DNA of 7,236 nucleotides from Chloroflexota bacterium (GTDB lineage Bacteria; Chloroflexota; Limnocylindria; Limnocylindrales; CSP1-4). A program made the position numbers and the translations under genes. The stretch lies in NCBI GenBank assembly GCA_013695255.1, contig JACDAV010000342.1, positions 1 to 7,236 of the forward strand. The letters run 5' to 3'. The notes under the pieces were generated by a model. That model was not told the origin of the DNA, searched no databases, and saw only the letters and a list, made by a program, of their open reading frames with translations. Shown in pieces: positions 5,705 through 7,236 of this stretch. Position 1 is the stretch's first letter. Each line of letters starts with the position of its first letter.

Positions 5705-6403
5705 ATGACCCAACGCGCGCTGCGGATCCTGGTGGTCGACGACGACCCGGCGATGGTCGGCGCGATCACGGCCCTCGTCGGAACGGAGGGCCACCAGGTC
5801 ATCACCGCCTACGACGGGCTGACCGCGGTCAAGCGCTTCCGCGAGGAATCGCCGGACCTCGTGCTGCTGGATCTCGCGATGCCGGGGCCGGACGGCTTCA
5901 CCGTGGCCGGGCAGATCCGCGCCGCGGGCGGCGCGCCGATCCTCGTGGTGTCCGGCGAGAGCGCGGAGGCGGCCAAGGTCAAGGCGCTGGGCATCGGCGC
6001 GGACGACTATCTGGTCAAGCCGTTCGGCAGGGCGGAGCTGCTGGCGCGGATCGCGGCGGTGATGCGCCGCGTGGACCGATCGATCGGGCCCGCCGGACAC
6101 ACGCTCACCGCCGGCTCGCTGACGCTCGATCCGGGGCGCCACGAGGCCCGCGTCGGCGATGCGGAGCTGGGCCTCACGCCAACCGAGTTCCGGCTGCTGG
6201 AGGCGCTCGTGCGGGCCGGCGGCTCGCTCGTCCCGCATCTCCAGCTCGCCCGGGCGGGCTGGCCGGCCGAGACCGATCCCGACCTGCTGTGGCTCAAGCC
6301 GCACCTCGCCCGCTTGCGCGCCAAGATCGAGGCGGCCGGTGGACCGGCGATCATCGCGGTTCGCGGCGTGGGCTACCGGATCGCGGCCGACTCGCCCGCC
6401 TGA
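5705..6403 (+). CDS. OmpR/PhoB-family response regulator, 232 aa
   Basis: DNA-binding response regulator, expected partner of the kinase encoded 9 bases upstream. The receiver domain (about 1-120) has the acidic pocket VDDD (Asp12, Asp13), the phosphorylation site Asp56 in LVLLDLAMPGPDG, the switch Ser83 in VVSGES and Lys105 in YLVKPF. The C-terminal winged-helix domain (about 133-228) shows LTPTEFRLLEALVRAGG (157-173), a recognition-helix region LWLKPHLARLRAKI (195-208) and the closing AVRGVGYRIA (218-227). All hallmark residues are present, so it should be phosphorylated and bind DNA as a dimer at direct repeats. The last 31 bases overlap the end of the convergent gltB. Its targets are unknown; the divergent ppc promoter and its own promoter are the nearest candidates. 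Confidence 0.96.
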   Translation: MTQRALRILVVDDDPAMVGAITALVGTEGHQVITAYDGLTAVKRFREESPDLVLLDLAMPGPDGFTVAGQIRAAGGAPILVVSGESAEAAKVKALGIGADDYLVKPFGRAELLARIAAVMRRVDRSIGPAGHTLTAGSLTLDPGRHEARVGDAELGLTPTEFRLLEALVRAGGSLVPHLQLARAGWPAETDPDLLWLKPHLARLRAKIEAAGGPAIIAVRGVGYRIAADSPA

Positions 6404-7236
6404 ACCGCGGCCCGCACCGGCGGGGCGACCGGCATGCTCGTGGCTGCCGGCGGCGCCGGCAGCGGCTCGATCAGCCACGTGTCGTCCGCCAGCCGTCCGT
6501 CCTCGAGCAGCGCCGCGGCGGTGGCGGACCCGACGGCCGCGTGCCGCTCGAGGAGCAGGCGCAGCTCCGCCAGCCGCTCCGCGCCATCCGGGCGCTGGTC
6601 GAGCGCCGCAGCCAGCCGAATGGCCGCCACGCTGGCCGTGTTGATCGCGGGCACTGCCCGGCCGTCGGGATCGTGCACGTACGCGCGGCCGCCGGTCATC
6701 CCGGCGCCGAAGTTCGCGCCGACCGGTCCCACCACCGCGACCGTGCCGCCGGTCATGTACTCGCAGGCGTGCGGGCCGACGCCCTCCACGACCGCCACCG
6801 CGCCGCTGTTGCGAACCGCGAAGCGCATGCCGGCCCGGCCGACGAGATGGACCCGACCCGAGGTCGCCCCGTACAGGCAGGTGTTGCCGGCGACCACCGT
6901 TGCGCCGGTCTGGGGCGCGAGGTCGCGCTCCGGAGCGACGACGACCAGCCCGCCGGAGAGTCCCTTGGCGACGTAGTCGTTCGCCTGCCCCTCGAGTCGG
7001 ACGTCGACGCCGTGGGGCAGGAAGGCGCCGAACGACTGGCCCGCCGCGCCGCGCAGCCGGATGGTCACCGGCGGGCGCAGCTCGCCGCGCTCGACGGCCC
7101 CCGCCAGGCCCGCCCCGAACGAGCGGTCGGCGGTCGTGAGCCGCAGGCCCGTCGCCTCGATCGAGCCCTGGCCCCGGAAGGCGTCGACGAGCGCCTGCTC
7201 GAGGGGCGACGCGGGCCGGTGGTGAACCGCCAGCGC
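6373..7236 (-). CDS. gltB: Glutamate synthase large (alpha) subunit, C-terminal part (partial)
   Basis: The frame is open from the right edge of the window to a TAG at 6373-6375, giving 287 residues of a protein that is usually about 1500. The enzyme makes two glutamates from glutamine, 2-oxoglutarate and a reductant. The visible part is the C-terminal GXGXG beta-helix domain. It shows DRSFGAGLAG (37-46), GAAGQSFGAFL (63-73), EGQANDYVAKGLSGG (82-96), VAGNTCLYGATSG (115-127), RNSGAVAVVEGVG (142-154), CEYMTGG (158-164) and NFGAGMTGG (175-183), all very typical of GltB. The family motif VEGVGDHGCEYMTGG reads VEGVGPHACEYMTGG here, with Pro for Asp and Ala for Gly. The catalytic amidotransferase and FMN domains lie outside the window. 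The Ala/Pro-rich last 25 residues are not family-conserved and overlap the regulator gene. Confidence 0.95.
   Translation of the reverse strand, partial: ALAVHHRPASPLEQALVDAFRGQGSIEATGLRLTTADRSFGAGLAGAVERGELRPPVTIRLRGAAGQSFGAFLPHGVDVRLEGQANDYVAKGLSGGLVVVAPERDLAPQTGATVVAGNTCLYGATSGRVHLVGRAGMRFAVRNSGAVAVVEGVGPHACEYMTGGTVAVVGPVGANFGAGMTGGRAYVHDPDGRAVPAINTASVAAIRLAAALDQRPDGAERLAELRLLLERHAAVGSATAAALLEDGRLADDTWLIEPLPAPPAATSMPVAPPVRAAVQAGESAAIR

Noticed and set aside
4334..6478. Minus-strand open frame of about 714 codons opposite the kinase and regulator genes
   Set aside because: It is antisense to a kinase and a regulator with all catalytic motifs intact, and has Arg/Asp/Gly-rich low-complexity translation. 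It is a GC-driven shadow frame.
1..7236. CRISPR array, insertion sequence, tRNA, riboswitch, toxin-antitoxin or defence system
   Set aside because: I saw no regularly spaced repeats, transposase motifs, terminal inverted repeats, tRNA-like cloverleaf or defence-type domain on either strand.

Overview
The window is GC-rich bacterial chromosome (roughly 70% G+C by eye, with strong G/C preference at third codon positions). It carries core metabolic and signalling genes. No mobile element, CRISPR array, tRNA or rRNA is visible. The GC content, gene types and protein style suggest a Chloroflexota (for example Limnocylindria-like) or actinobacterial genome. This is an inference without a marker gene, and I lean weakly to Chloroflexota.

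Layout from left to right: (1) the 3' end of a plus-strand membrane protein gene (1-201). (2) A minus-strand block transcribed from right to left: phosphoenolpyruvate carboxylase ppc (start 4337), a secreted CHRD-domain protein with a C-terminal membrane anchor (start 1433) and a small class I SAM-dependent methyltransferase (start 754). The gaps are 96 and 70 bases, and both contain stem-loops. (3) A divergent promoter region around 4338-4435. (4) A plus-strand two-component pair: a soluble GAF-domain histidine kinase (4436-5695) and an OmpR-type response regulator (5705-6403), 9 bases apart. (5) The C-terminal 287 codons of the glutamate synthase large subunit gltB on the minus strand (6373-7236), whose start lies beyond the window. 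Both outer junctions are convergent, with coding ends overlapping by 38 and 31 bases.

PEP carboxylase feeds oxaloacetate to the TCA cycle, and glutamate synthase consumes 2-oxoglutarate and glutamine. The kinase/regulator pair therefore sits between a carbon-anaplerosis gene and a nitrogen-assimilation gene. Control of ppc or gltB by this pair is a reasonable hypothesis from position only. A set of four GCAAC motifs with helical-turn spacing in the divergent region is the best candidate operator.

I do not see an undescribed system here. The points most worth a second look are the phased GCAAC repeats, the substituted aspartate-inhibition site in PEP carboxylase, an LAXTG-like sorting signal on the CHRD protein and a perfect 14-bp palindrome in its leader. 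No gene-free stretch exceeds 100 bases.
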